DNA of 64,000 bases from assembly GCA_031552825.1 (NCBI GenBank), contig JAVBMD010000012.1:26747-90746 (forward strand), read 5' to 3'. This DNA is from WQXF01 sp031552825 (GTDB taxonomy: Bacteria > Bacillota > Clostridia > Christensenellales > Aristaeellaceae). Under the pieces are notes generated by a model. It saw nothing but the letters and a program-made list of their open reading frames with translations, did not search any database and was not told where the DNA came from. The translations under genes and the position numbers were made by a program. How positions within the stretch are numbered: the stretch's first letter is position 1; the number at the start of each line of letters is the position of its first letter. Of the stretch, positions 43,600-50,552 are shown piece by piece.

Positions 43600-44715
43600 C
43601 TACTTCTTTTGCGCTTGCTTCTGCGCTTCCTGCTTTTTGCGGAAAATTTCTTTCAAACTTTCGGTGTACGGCGGCCGGGCGATGCCGTACTCGGTGACGA
43701 TGCCAGCGATCAGCTCATGATCGGCGAAGTCGAAAGCGGGATTGTAGACCTTCACGCCCTCGGGCGCCATGCGCTGTTTGTACCACATCTCGGTCACTTC
43801 CTCGGCGGGGCGCTGCTCGATGTGGATGTCCTCGCCCTTTTCGACGGTCATGTCGATGGTGGAGGTGGGGCCGCAGACGTAGAAGGGAATGCCGTAATAC
43901 TTGGCGAGGATCGCCACGCCGGAGGTGCCGATCTTGTTGCAGGCATCGCCGTTGGCGGCCACGCGGTCGCAGCCGACGAACACCGCTTGCACCCAGCCGT
44001 TCTTCATGACCTGCGAGGCCATGTTGTCACAGATCACGGTGGTATCGACACCGTCGGCGCTCAGCTCGAAGGCCGAAAGGCGCGCGCCCTGCAGCAGCGG
44101 CCGGGTTTCATCGGTGAACACCTTGAACTGCATGCCCCGCTCGCGCCCCAGATGGATAGGCGCCAGCGCGGTGCCGTACTTGGAGGTGGCCAATTGCCCG
44201 GCGTTGCAGTGGGTGAGGATGCCGTCGCCGTCCTTGATGAGGCTGAGGCCGTACTCGCCGATCTGGCGGCACATCCACACGTCCTCCTCCTTGATGGCGA
44301 TGGCTTCCGCGTGCAGCAGCACCTTCAGTTCCGGCACGCTGCAATCGGGGTTATCGAGCACCACCTGCTCCATGCGCTTAAGCGCCCAAGAGAGGTTGAC
44401 GGCGGTGGGGCGGGCGGAATCGAGGTATTCCTTGGCCTTTTTGAACTGCGCGGCGAAGTCGGCATAGGTGTCGGCTTGAATCCGTTTGGCGGCAAGGTAT
44501 GCGCCGAAGCCCGCCGCCACGCCGATGGCGGGCGCACCGCGCACCTGCAGCAGATAGATGGCGTTCCAAATGTCCTTTTGCTCGGTGAGGTGCAAAATTT
44601 CCACCTCGCCGGGCAGCTTTGTCTGATCGATGATGACCAGCGCGCTGGCGGCATCGTCGAGCGCGACGGTTTCGTAATGCATGATGTTCTTCTTCACGGT
44701 GTTTGTATCGGCCAT
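43600..44715 (-). CDS. mtnA: Methylthioribose-1-phosphate isomerase family protein (MtnA/DrdI)
   Basis: Aldose-ketose isomerase of 371 aa for C1-phosphorylated pentoses with a modified C5. Catalytic residues are conserved: C170 in [11 protein letters not shown] and D250 in [24 protein letters not shown] binds substrate. The known reactions are MTR-1-P to MTRu-1-P (MtnA) and 5-deoxyribose-1-P to 5-deoxyribulose-1-P (DrdI). Sequence alone does not tell them apart. ATG 44715 was preferred over an in-frame TTG three codons up. Sits with the MtnK kinase and aldolase genes. Eukaryotic eIF2B subunits are distant homologues. Confidence 0.92.
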   Translation of the reverse strand: MADTNTVKKNIMHYETVALDDAASALVIIDQTKLPGEVEILHLTEQKDIWNAIYLLQVRGAPAIGVAAGFGAYLAAKRIQADTYADFAAQFKKAKEYLDSARPTAVNLSWALKRMEQVVLDNPDCSVPELKVLLHAEAIAIKEEDVWMCRQIGEYGLSLIKDGDGILTHCNAGQLATSKYGTALAPIHLGRERGMQFKVFTDETRPLLQGARLSAFELSADGVDTTVICDNMASQVMKNGWVQAVFVGCDRVAANGDACNKIGTSGVAILAKYYGIPFYVCGPTSTIDMTVEKGEDIHIEQRPAEEVTEMWYKQRMAPEGVKVYNPAFDFADHELIAGIVTEYGIARPPYTESLKEIFRKKQEAQKQAQKK

Positions 44716-44747
44716 TGCTATCAATCCTCTTTCGCGGGAAAATGGGG

Positions 44748-44900
44748 AACGGAATCCTCTTGGCGCGGGGACTAAATCCCTCCATCGCCTGCGGCGGCAT
44801 CAGGGGGCGGAATCCCACCACCGCCTACGGCGGCATCGGGGACGGAATCCCACCACCGCTCACGCGGTCCCCCTCCCTTTGACAAGGGAGGCTTTGGGGC
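44748..44900. repeat. Palindromic foldback repeat (GAATCCC family), copy B, rearranged
   Basis: Three partial copies of the left arm lie in tandem, each with a GGAATCC or AATCCC start, CCACCGC or CCATCGC and a GCGGCGGCATC hairpin. The last continues into CCTCCCTTTGACAAGGGAGG. The inverted right arm is missing. With its flanks it accounts for the ~310-base gap between the mtnA and mtnK genes, where I see no gene. Confidence 0.75.
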
Positions 44901-45029
44901 CGGTATCAAGCGGCGTTGTTCGTGGCGGGGTTCGGGGTACGCAGTACCCTGGAGTGTTTTCACCTTCACAGGCAACCCAAGGGCTTTCCGGTCACCCTTG
45001 GGAAACCCTCGGGGCATGCGGAGGAGCGT

Positions 45030-46238
45030 TTAGCGGGCTTTTTCGGCAGCCCGCTCCACCGCCGCTACAAAGTCAGCGCCGGTCTGGAAGGCAGTGCGAT
45101 GCAGAATGTAATCCTTGGCGCACAGGACGTTGAGCCGCTCGGCGTAGGCGCGCTTGGCCTCGTCGGCGATGGTGGTGACATCCTTGACCTGCGCCATGCC
45201 CACGGTACGGCGGATCAGCTCGGTACCCGCGTACCCAGCGGTATCGGCGAGGATGCCAGCCAGATACCATTCCGCGAAGCCCGGGGTCTTTGCCATCCGG
45301 TCGGTAGCGCACTCGGCGAAGCACTTGCGGAACTTGGCGGCGAACAGGTCGACCACCTCGGCGATGGTTTTCAGCGTCCACGCGCAGAAATCCTCCGCGC
45401 CCGCCGCCACGCCGCTATCGTAGGCAAAGATCAGGTTGGCGACGATATTGCCGACATCGTAGCCCATGGGGCCGTAGAAGGCAAACTCCGGATCGAACAC
45501 GCGGGTACTGTCGGGCCGCACAAAGATCGAGCCGGTGTGCAGATCGCCGTGGATCAGCGCCTGCGCGTTGTTCATGAAATCGAACTTGAGCTTGGCGACC
45601 TCCAGCTGCAGCGTGGTGTCCCCGTACAGCTCGCGCTGGACAAACTCCGCGTTGGCCGGAAACACGATGTTGCGTCCGTTGCAGTCGTTGTACGGCTCGG
45701 TGAGCACCAGATCCTCGGTGATCTCGCACAGTTCGGGGTTGATAAAGCTCTTGACCATGGCTTTCTTGGCCTTGTGCTCCATCACCACGTCGGTGGTCTT
45801 GAGCAGGGTATTGACCATGTAGGTGGTCACGTCCTCGGCGAAGCGCGGGAAGATCTGGTGCTTCATCAGCGCGTAGCGCATCAGCGAATAGTCGGAGAGG
45901 TCCTCCATTACGCAGGCGCACATCACGGTGTCGTAGCCGTAGATCTCGGGCACGAGGCCGGGCGCGTATTCCCACTGGAGCTTGAGGATCTCGCTCTCGA
46001 TGCGGTTGCGGTCGGTGGAGATCTTCATTTCCGCGGAAATACGCAGCTCTAGCCCGGCCTGTTTGACGATGATGCTCTTGCCGGTGGCGGGGTCGGCCAC
46101 GCGGTAGACGTAGTTGAGGTTGCCGTCGCCGATCTCCTTGCCCTCGAGCGCGGCGTCCTTGGGTAGGTAACCTTTTTCCTTCACGTATTCGAGCACGTCC
46201 GGGGTCTTCATCAAAAAGTAGGTATCAAAACGGGACAT
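45030..46238 (-). CDS. mtnK: S-methyl-5-thioribose kinase family protein
   Basis: Cytoplasmic kinase of 402 aa that phosphorylates C1 of 5-methylthioribose (or a relative such as 5-deoxyribose) with ATP. The glycine loop IGDGNLNYVYRV (about 36-47), catalytic loop IHGDLHTGSIFV (229-240) and metal-binding DPEFAFYGPMGYDVGN (249-264) are the MtnK pattern within the APH-like kinase fold. AAAGGAAG precedes ATG. Its product is the substrate of the MtnA-family isomerase encoded just downstream. Confidence 0.93.
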   Translation of the reverse strand: MSRFDTYFLMKTPDVLEYVKEKGYLPKDAALEGKEIGDGNLNYVYRVADPATGKSIIVKQAGLELRISAEMKISTDRNRIESEILKLQWEYAPGLVPEIYGYDTVMCACVMEDLSDYSLMRYALMKHQIFPRFAEDVTTYMVNTLLKTTDVVMEHKAKKAMVKSFINPELCEITEDLVLTEPYNDCNGRNIVFPANAEFVQRELYGDTTLQLEVAKLKFDFMNNAQALIHGDLHTGSIFVRPDSTRVFDPEFAFYGPMGYDVGNIVANLIFAYDSGVAAGAEDFCAWTLKTIAEVVDLFAAKFRKCFAECATDRMAKTPGFAEWYLAGILADTAGYAGTELIRRTVGMAQVKDVTTIADEAKRAYAERLNVLCAKDYILHRTAFQTGADFVAAVERAAEKAR

Positions 46239-46275
46239 TTTCCAACTTCCTTTCTGGTGATATAATTATAATTGC

Positions 46276-46992
46276 TTAATGAAATTCCAGGCTCCGCAGA
46301 TCCGTCGGATCGATGCGCTCGAGCAGGCGCAGCTCCTCGGCGGTGGGCGGCGGTGTGACCGCCGGGTTGGGGCAGCGCACCGGGAACCCGGTGTTGGCCA
46401 CCACCTCCGCGAGGCTGGAGGTCGGATGGATGCTTTCGACGACCAGCTCGCCGCCCTGCATCGCGAACACGCACAGCGGGGTAACGATGGCGCAGACGTT
46501 GCCGCGCGCGGTAACGAAATCCAGCCGGGAGGGGAAGGTGCGGGCATCGTGCTTGGTGCGCCAGATGAGGACGCGCTTGGCGGTTGGGATCAGCACCGCG
46601 CTGCCCGCGCCGCCGGGGAGGCGCACCTTGGGGCGGTGATAATCGCCGATCACCGAGGCGTTGACGCCGCCTTGCCCATCGAACTGCACGCCGCTGAAGA
46701 AAGCCACGTCCAGCCCGCCCCGCATGCTTAGATCAAACACCTCGGCCAGCGGGAAGGCGGCCTGCCCGGTCTCCCACAGTTCCTCGCCCGCGCTGGTATA
46801 GCGCAACAGCCTGCCGGGCTGCGGATCGACGCCGCCGGGGATGTTCAGATGCACGGCGTTCGGCGCATGGGTGGCGCGCGCCAACAGCGTGGCGATCAGC
46901 GGCATGTGCGAGCTGACGCCGTGAAACACCGTTTCCCCGTCGCGGATCAGCCGCGCGAGGCAAACCGTCATGATGTCGCAAACTCTATCCAC
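46276..46992 (-). CDS. CoA-transferase subunit B-like protein (GctB family), catalytic Glu replaced
   Basis: Beta subunit of a family I CoA-transferase, 238 aa, starting at GTG 46992 (AAGGGAG upstream). It matches glutaconate CoA-transferase GctB in THAPN, GGVNASVIGDYHRPKVRLPGGAGS and PTSSLAEVVANTGFPV. At the catalytic position, where GctB has ESG, it reads N-I-P-G: the nucleophilic glutamate corresponds to Ile51. Loss of this residue is known in IpdB-type hydrolases of the same fold. So it may be a hydrolase or carry its acid elsewhere. Partner gene follows across a repeat. Confidence 0.82.
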   Translation of the reverse strand: MDRVCDIMTVCLARLIRDGETVFHGVSSHMPLIATLLARATHAPNAVHLNIPGGVDPQPGRLLRYTSAGEELWETGQAAFPLAEVFDLSMRGGLDVAFFSGVQFDGQGGVNASVIGDYHRPKVRLPGGAGSAVLIPTAKRVLIWRTKHDARTFPSRLDFVTARGNVCAIVTPLCVFAMQGGELVVESIHPTSSLAEVVANTGFPVRCPNPAVTPPPTAEELRLLERIDPTDLRSLEFH

Positions 46993-47020
46993 GCGGCACT
47001 CCCTTCTTCCATACTAGGGT

Positions 47021-47161
47021 ACGGAATCCCACCACCGCTCACGCGATCCCCCTCCCTTTAACAAGGGAGGCAAGGGCTAGGAAACCGAGCACTTTCATTC
47101 TTCCTCCAAAGCCTCCCTTGTTACAGGGAGGGGAACCACCGCAGTGGTGGTGGGATTCCGT
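47021..47161. repeat. Palindromic foldback repeat (GAATCCC family), copy C, intact
   Basis: Perfect 16-bp terminal inverted repeats (ACGGAATCCCACCACC at 47021-47036 and its complement at 47146-47161) bound a 141-base element. Inside, CCTCCCTTTAACAAGGGAGG and GCCTCCCTTGTTACAGGGAGG face each other. It sits between the two CoA-transferase-like genes. This is the most complete copy of the family in the window. Confidence 0.85.
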
Positions 47162-47195
47162 CCTCACCAAAGCAGATGCCTTTCCGCAGGTGTTT

Positions 47196-47990
47196 TCATT
47201 GTCGTCTCCGCAACCACGCCTCCAGCTCAGCAGACGTGTTCAGCGCTTGGAAGGAGGCGACGCCCTCATCGCCGATGCCGTGGACATCGTAGCAGGCCGT
47301 CGGCCACGCGCCGCGCGGCGCTTCGGCCACCGCGCGCACCAGCGGGTGCGGAATGTTGGCCTTAACCAGGGCGGCAGCGAAGTAATCGTCGCCAACGATG
47401 CGCTCGGCGGTGACGATCACGCCCTCGCTGGCGCGGGAGAGCAGGAGGTCGTCGTACAGCGGCCCCTCAATCAGCGCATTGCCCCGTGCGTCGGCCAGCT
47501 GCGCGTGCAGGATGCTCACCTGCGGCCGGATGGCCCGCACCGCGTTTATCCGCTCGCCGGAAAAGGGATCGGTAACGGCGGCAAAGGCGTCGTTGACGGC
47601 CAGCAGATCGGTGACTTGCAACCCGCGCACCGGCATGAAGGGGATGCCGTAGCTGGCGGCGCGCAGCGCGGAGATGATGGTGTAACACGCGTGCTCGTTG
47701 ACTGTGACCGTACCGTCCTGCACCGCCTTGCGGTAGTGGCGGCACAGGCCGTACTCGGTCTCGAAGCTGATGAAGCCCGCGTCAACGCTGGCGACGCAGC
47801 CCGCGAGGCACAGCAATTCGACGTCCATGCCGCCAGCGGTTTTAACCAGCCGCAGTCCGCGCTTGCCTTGCCGCGCCAGCTCCATCACCGCCGCCATCGG
47901 CGCACGGTTGAGCGTGTTGCCGCCCAGCCCCAGCAGCGCGCCGTCGGGTACGGTGGCGATGGCATCAGAAAGGCGCATCAGTTTGCGCAT
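47196..47990 (-). CDS. CoA-transferase subunit A-like protein (GctA family)
   Basis: Alpha subunit partner, 264 aa. It has GGNTLNRAPMAAVMELARQGKRGL at the N-terminus, the VNEHACYTIISALRAASYGIPFMPVRGL segment, and HAQLADARGNALIEGP with a TAERIV ending, as in GctA and IpdA. GGAGGTGAG precedes ATG. In a metabolosome it could hand CoA from the acyl-CoA made by the aldehyde dehydrogenase to another acid, or hydrolyse a thioester or ring if it is IpdAB-like. Confidence 0.85.
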   Translation of the reverse strand: MRKLMRLSDAIATVPDGALLGLGGNTLNRAPMAAVMELARQGKRGLRLVKTAGGMDVELLCLAGCVASVDAGFISFETEYGLCRHYRKAVQDGTVTVNEHACYTIISALRAASYGIPFMPVRGLQVTDLLAVNDAFAAVTDPFSGERINAVRAIRPQVSILHAQLADARGNALIEGPLYDDLLLSRASEGVIVTAERIVGDDYFAAALVKANIPHPLVRAVAEAPRGAWPTACYDVHGIGDEGVASFQALNTSAELEAWLRRRQ

Positions 47991-48011
47991 CGGCTCACCT
48001 CCCGGGGGAAT

Positions 48012-49343
48012 TTATTTGGCGGCGTTGCCCGCGATGTTGATGGCGTCCCATACGGTGGCGAAGGGCGGCGCGTAGGCCAGATCCAGCGTACCCAGATCGG
48101 CGGTGCTCATCCCGGCATGGATGGCGGCGGCGAACACATCGCCGCGCAACACCGCACCCTTTTCTCCGGCGATGTTGGCGCCTAAGAGGCGCAAACCGCG
48201 CTTCTCGTAGATCAGCTTGATGCGCAGCGGCGTGGGATCGGGGTAGTAAGCCGGGTGATCCGGCGCGGAAACCAGCTTGGTGGCGTAATCTAAGCCCATG
48301 CGCCGGGCATCGGCCTCGCTGAGCCCGGTGCGCAGCATCTCCAACTCGCACACCTTGATGGCCGCCGTGCCCAGCGCGCCCTCGAATTCCTCGTGTCCCC
48401 CGGCCATGTTGGCTCCGGCGATGCGGCCGCACTTGTTGGCCACGGTGCCCAGCGGCAGGAAGTAGTCTTCCTTCGCGACGCGGTGCCAGCACACCGCGCA
48501 ATCCCCCGCCGCGAAGATATCCGGCAGGCTGGTGCGCTGCTGGCGATCGACGCGCAGCGCGCCGTTTTTCGCCATATCCAGCCCGATGCCCTTGAGGAAA
48601 TCGGTGGCAGGCACCACGCCCACCGCCACCAGAATGATGTCGGCCCGATACTGCCCGGCGTCGGTATGCACCACGCGCTGCTCGGCCTCCTGCCGGAAGG
48701 CGGTAACCCGCTCCCCCAGCCGCAGCACCGCGCCCGCGCGCTCCAGTTGCTGCGCCGCCAGCTCGGAAAACTCCGGCTCGAACGCGGCAAGCAGCCGATC
48801 CGCCGCCTCGACTAGCGTCACCTTCTTGCCCAGCCGCAACATCGCCTCAGCCATCTCCACGCCGATGTAGCCGCCGCCGACGATCACCACTTCATCCGCC
48901 CCCGGCAGCCGCGCGATCTTCTGAAACAGCAGGCCGTCCTCCAGCGTTTTGACGTAGAGCACCGAGGGCAGATCCGCCCCCTCCACGCGCGGCGTCACGC
49001 TCTGGCAGCCCACGCCGATCATCAGCTGATCGTAGGTGTCCCAGAATTCCTCGCCGGTGTCGTGGTTCTTGATGCGCACGCGCTTGGCCTGCGGTTCCAC
49101 GGCCAGCGCCTCGTGCCGCAGGTGTGCGCGGATGCCCATCTCCTCGTACTGCGCGGCAGTGCGGGCGATCAGCTTCCGCGGATCGTCGTTCCAGCCGCCG
49201 ATGTAGTAGGGCAGCCCGCACGCGCCATAGGATAGGAAGTTGCCCCGCTCATAGACCACGACCTCGGCTTCGGGGCGCTCCCGCTTGAGTTTTGAAGCGG
49301 CACTCATGCCCGCGGCGACGCCGCCCAAGATGATTGCTTTCAT
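48012..49343 (-). CDS. CoA-disulfide reductase/NADH oxidase-type flavoprotein
   Basis: Pyridine nucleotide-disulfide oxidoreductase of 443 aa. It has an FAD motif at the N-terminus (LGGVAAGMSAASKLKR), the single redox cysteine C42 in SYGACGLPYYIGG, an NAD motif VIVGGGYIGVEMAEAMLRLG, and FAAGDCAV for FAD. This is the CoADR/Nox/Npr group. Partners could be CoA disulfide, persulfides or oxygen. The ATG overlaps the aldolase stop by four bases, so the two are made together. A sulfur-containing substrate would make a persulfide or disulfide role attractive, which is speculation. Confidence 0.9.
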   Translation of the reverse strand: MKAIILGGVAAGMSAASKLKRERPEAEVVVYERGNFLSYGACGLPYYIGGWNDDPRKLIARTAAQYEEMGIRAHLRHEALAVEPQAKRVRIKNHDTGEEFWDTYDQLMIGVGCQSVTPRVEGADLPSVLYVKTLEDGLLFQKIARLPGADEVVIVGGGYIGVEMAEAMLRLGKKVTLVEAADRLLAAFEPEFSELAAQQLERAGAVLRLGERVTAFRQEAEQRVVHTDAGQYRADIILVAVGVVPATDFLKGIGLDMAKNGALRVDRQQRTSLPDIFAAGDCAVCWHRVAKEDYFLPLGTVANKCGRIAGANMAGGHEEFEGALGTAAIKVCELEMLRTGLSEADARRMGLDYATKLVSAPDHPAYYPDPTPLRIKLIYEKRGLRLLGANIAGEKGAVLRGDVFAAAIHAGMSTADLGTLDLAYAPPFATVWDAINIAGNAAK

Positions 49344-50182
49344 AACTTCTCCAGCCGCGCCAGCACCGCCTGCGTGATGGCCTGCACGTCCAGCTCGCCC
49401 TGCGGCGAGGAAGCGCAGCCGCAGCTCTGCGCGGGCGCGCCGCCCACCGGGGAATGCCCGGCCAGCACATCCTGCGTGTTGGAGGGGCGCGCTGCGCAGG
49501 GCGGCACGCCGCCGGAGGTGATGCCCAGCTTGGTGCGGATATCGATCAGTTCCTGCACCTGATCGCAGCTGAGCACGTTGGCTTTGCCGATGATGTTGCC
49601 AGTATACATGAGCACCATGGCGTAGTGCTCGGTGGATTCGAGGCGGTACCACGCCTCCATCAGCGAGGGGCCCCACGCCACCGCGCCGTGGTTGGCCAGC
49701 AGCAGCGCGTTATAGTCCCGCGCGTAAGGCGCGATGGAATCGGGGATTCCTTGGGAGCCGGGCGCTTCATAATGAACGCAGGGCACGGTGCCGAGGTTGA
49801 CCAGCGCCTCGGGGTAGATGGCGCGATCCAGCCCGATGCCCGCGATGGCGAAGGAGGTGCTGATCGGCGGATGCGCGTGGCAGACGCCCATGGCGTCAGG
49901 GTTTTCTCTATAGATGCGCAGGTGCATCTTGACCTCGCTGGAGGGGCCGCGCTCGCCCTGGGAGATCACCGTGCCGTCGATGCGCAGCTTGACCAGCTCA
50001 TCCTCGCTCATGAAGCCCTTGGAGACGCCGGTGGGCGTCGTCCAGATGATGTCGTCATCTACCTTGCAGCTGATGTTCCCGTCGTTAGCGGCCACAAAGT
50101 TCTTGGCGTACATGCGCTTGCCGATCTCCACGATCAGGCGCTTTGCCTCGCTGTCGGTGGGGTATCTGCGGGAATTGTTCAT
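49340..50182 (-). CDS. Class II aldolase with C-terminal encapsulation-type tail
   Basis: Zinc-dependent aldolase of the fuculose-1-phosphate/adducin family, 280 aa. Metal ligands H102 and H104 (CHAHPP) and H165 (ANHGAVAWG), and the acid/base Glu83 (SSEVK), are present. Residues ~222-262 are a flexible linker rich in Pro, Ala, Gly and Cys (229, 254, 256). The last 18 residues (ELDVQAITQAVLARLEKL) form an amphipathic helix like BMC encapsulation peptides. The expected reaction splits a ketose-1-phosphate into DHAP and an aldehyde. First gene of the BMC operon, hence probably the signature enzyme. Confidence 0.92.
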   Translation of the reverse strand: MNNSRRYPTDSEAKRLIVEIGKRMYAKNFVAANDGNISCKVDDDIIWTTPTGVSKGFMSEDELVKLRIDGTVISQGERGPSSEVKMHLRIYRENPDAMGVCHAHPPISTSFAIAGIGLDRAIYPEALVNLGTVPCVHYEAPGSQGIPDSIAPYARDYNALLLANHGAVAWGPSLMEAWYRLESTEHYAMVLMYTGNIIGKANVLSCDQVQELIDIRTKLGITSGGVPPCAARPSNTQDVLAGHSPVGGAPAQSCGCASSPQGELDVQAITQAVLARLEKL

Positions 50183-50271
50183 ATTGATTCACCTGCGCGT
50201 TTCTGATATTAATAGGAGAATGTCAGTCGCGATTAGATTTTGTTCAGCTTCGTTCACATCTAAACACGCTC

Positions 50272-50316
50272 AACAACCGTTGTTCACATTATAGGGTCAA
50301 TATACCGCATTGTCAA
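50272..50316 (-). promoter_or_regulatory. Consensus promoter and operator of the BMC operon
   Basis: On the minus strand TTGACA (50311-50316), a 17-base spacer and TATAAT (50288-50293) form a perfect sigma-A promoter about 100 bases before the aldolase start. The 13-base palindrome AACAACCGTTGTT (50272-50284) covers the predicted start site. A repressor there, probably the LacI protein encoded in the operon, would be needed to silence such a strong promoter. Confidence 0.82.
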
Positions 50317-50359
50317 CAAATTCTTTCAATCAAATCGGTACTAGATTGTTACATTTAAC

Positions 50360-50388
50360 TAAACATAACAGCTTTTTCATTGTTTAGT
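50360..50388. promoter_or_regulatory. Inverted TAAACA pair, possible regulator site
   Basis: CTAAACA (50360-50366) and TGTTTAG (50382-50388) are inverted around 15 bases, in the middle of the 370-base divergent gap. A third TAAACA lies at 50261-50266. The AT-rich gap has no gene; besides the two promoters these are the only structures I see. Confidence 0.35.
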
Positions 50389-50460
50389 ATAGGAAAACCC
50401 TTTTGTTTGCTCGATTTCAGCCCAAACATAAAAAGCACTAAAAAATACACAAAGATTTAC

Positions 50461-50489
50461 TTGCCTTTGCACAGGAAAGATGCTATACT
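50461..50489 (+). promoter_or_regulatory. Sigma-A promoter of the sugar ABC operon
   Basis: TTGCCT (50461-50466), a 17-base spacer and TATACT (50484-50489) lie about 60 bases before the binding-protein start, facing away from the BMC promoter. Confidence 0.7.
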
Positions 50490-50552
50490 ACCCTCAACAA
50501 AGGGGCACCGGTTAGCTAAATGCCCTGAACTATTTTCAGTAGGAGGTTTACT

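Noticed and set aside
43600..44715. Translation initiation factor eIF2B-like annotation
   Set aside because: The catalytic Cys170 and Asp250 and the mtnK neighbour point to the MtnA isomerase group rather than a translation factor.
49340..50182. Ordinary L-fuculose-phosphate aldolase for fucose use
   Set aside because: The other fucose genes (isomerase FucI, kinase FucK) are absent, while mtnK and mtnA are present. Fucose remains possible only if those genes lie elsewhere.
33965..50182. Direct repeats in the BMC region as a CRISPR array
   Set aside because: Repeats are palindromic, widely spaced and lie between genes; there are no regular spacers and no cas genes.
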